From: Smittia aterrima | Lineage: Eukaryota > Arthropoda > Insecta > Diptera > Chironomidae | Direction: 5' to 3' | Assembly (NCBI GenBank): GCA_033063855.1 | Contig: CP093831.1 | Span: 20,770,001-20,834,000, forward strand | Length of the DNA stretch: 64,000 bases | Shown here: positions 63,218 to 64,000 of the stretch, piece after piece | Numbering within the stretch: position 1 is the stretch's first letter | Layout: the number at the start of each line of letters is the position of its first letter | Translations under genes and position numbers: made by a program | The notes under the pieces: model-generated | The model's database searches: none | Seen by the model: the letters and a program-made list of their open reading frames with translations, nothing else | What the model was told of the DNA's origin: nothing

Positions 63218-63982
63218 ATGTCAGCCGAGTCCCATCAAAAACGTGCACCGTCAACATCATCGGATGCCGTTCGTTTGGTGCCAAACATTGTGCCACCTCA
63301 AGCCGTTAGTGACCGTTCTATCATCGACAGCGTAGCAGGTTTCATCAATGATGTAGCTTTAACCACTGCGCCTCAAACCGATCCCAAAGATCACATTTTA
63401 TGGGTGAAGTTTGAGAGCTTAGCCGACATCAGTGATTTTAGCTTGGGCGAAGATTGGGATGTTGAGGGTAATCTTCCACCGCCTCTGCTTTTATGTATGG
63501 GTTATGGAAATGGCGTTCAGGTCTGGGCGATTCCAGCCAATGGAGAAGCAATTGAAGTCATGTCATGGAAACACGGAGCGGCAAGTATTACGAAACTTTT
63601 TTTTAGACTCATCGTTAATTAATTAATTTATGCAGGTCAAAGTCCTTCGCATCCTTCCCACGCCTTTTCTCAGCAACAACAGTGAGTTGTCGAGCGATCT
63701 TTTAGATCAATTTATTCACAAGCGCCCGCTGATGGCTTTATGTGGCGATGGTCCTATCGCAAATCAACAAGCATCACAACCAAATCAACAGTTCCACGCC
63801 GTGAATTTTGTATCTCTCAAAGATGGAGATGTCGTAAAGAGCATTCGATTCAAAAGTCCAATCGTTGATATTGTCGCTAACCGAACGTCTATCGCGATTA
63901 CTTTTCCTGAGAGAATTGCTGTTTTCGATGCTCGTACATTAGAGGATCGCTTGACTATCACGACATGTTATCCATGTCCAGG
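63218..63982 (+). CDS. rudhira: BCAS3/rudhira homolog, 5' part (continues beyond window)
   Basis: Coding exons 63218-63580 and 63636-63982 give the first ~236 residues; the second ends at a GG|GTAAGA donor and the gene runs off the window. The exon carrying the ATG begins at an acceptor (63202). The protein shows FINDVALTT, ILWVKFE, LLLCMGYGNGVQVWAIP, GEAIEVMSWKHGA and VKVLRILPTP, then SIRFKSPIVDIVANRTSIAI, the beta-propeller start typical of BCAS3. BCAS3 (Rudhira) is a cytoskeleton-linked WD40-like protein acting in cell migration and, with PHAF1, at autophagosome formation sites. The intron between the two exons has a GC donor (GCAAGT) instead of GT. Confidence 0.9.
63581..63635 (+). other. 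GC-AG intron in BCAS3
   Basis: A 55-bp intron starting GCAAGT and ending TGCAG. Splicing here gives KHGA|VKVLRILPTP, matching the family. The nearby GT donor three bases later puts the next exon out of frame, and no other GT site fits. Confidence 0.75.
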
Positions 63983-64000
63983 GTAAGAACTAATTGGATT

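Noticed and set aside
1..64000. Transposons, viral insertions, CRISPR-like arrays, rRNA
   Set aside because: No transposase, reverse-transcriptase or integrase motifs, long terminal repeats or regularly spaced repeats were seen in any frame. Small degenerate elements cannot be excluded by eye.

Overview
This is nuclear DNA from an insect, most likely a fly (Diptera). The genes are split by many short GT-AG introns of roughly 50-150 bp. Intergenic DNA is AT-rich, and there are three genes with the arthropod-specific ZAD zinc-finger domain. The best protein matches I can recall are Drosophila ones: dunce, ataxin-1, RhoGAPp190 and bedraggled. The compact introns fit a small-genome nematoceran such as a midge, but the species cannot be fixed from the sequence. 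I see no bacterial genes, operons, rRNA, CRISPR array or intact transposon.

Layout from left to right: (1) 1-6.2 kb is noncoding sequence leading into ataxin-1 (Atx-1, + strand, coding 6237-8258), an AXH-domain co-repressor with glutamine tracts. (2) 10.1-14.4 kb is a cluster of three ZAD genes arranged minus/plus/minus: a ZAD + AT-hook + C2H2 protein, a ZAD protein with 22-26-residue basic repeats resembling the STPR DNA-binding repeat, and a ZAD-only protein. (3) 14.4-41 kb is mostly the cAMP phosphodiesterase dunce (PDE4, + strand), with three alternative 5' coding exons splicing in the same phase to a shared UCR1-UCR2-catalytic core at 37.1-40.8 kb. A small HP1-like chromo/chromoshadow gene lies on the opposite strand in one of its introns (28.9-29.6 kb). 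(4) 44.4-48.6 kb is an SLC6-like membrane protein resembling bedraggled. (5) 50.7-56.6 kb is p190RhoGAP. (6) 58.9-59.9 kb, minus strand, is the tRNA m7G methyltransferase METTL1. (7) From 63.2 kb to the window edge is the 5' part of the BCAS3/rudhira gene.

There is no sign that these genes form one pathway. Several do share themes: chromatin or transcription regulators (Atx-1, three ZAD proteins, the HP1-like gene) and signalling (PDE4, p190RhoGAP, BCAS3). The most unusual items are the ZAD + STPR-like protein, the nested HP1-like gene, the glutamine tract beside the conserved RKRRWS site of ataxin-1, and a GC-AG intron in BCAS3. Exon boundaries were worked out by eye from splice consensus, reading phase and protein continuity, without transcript data.
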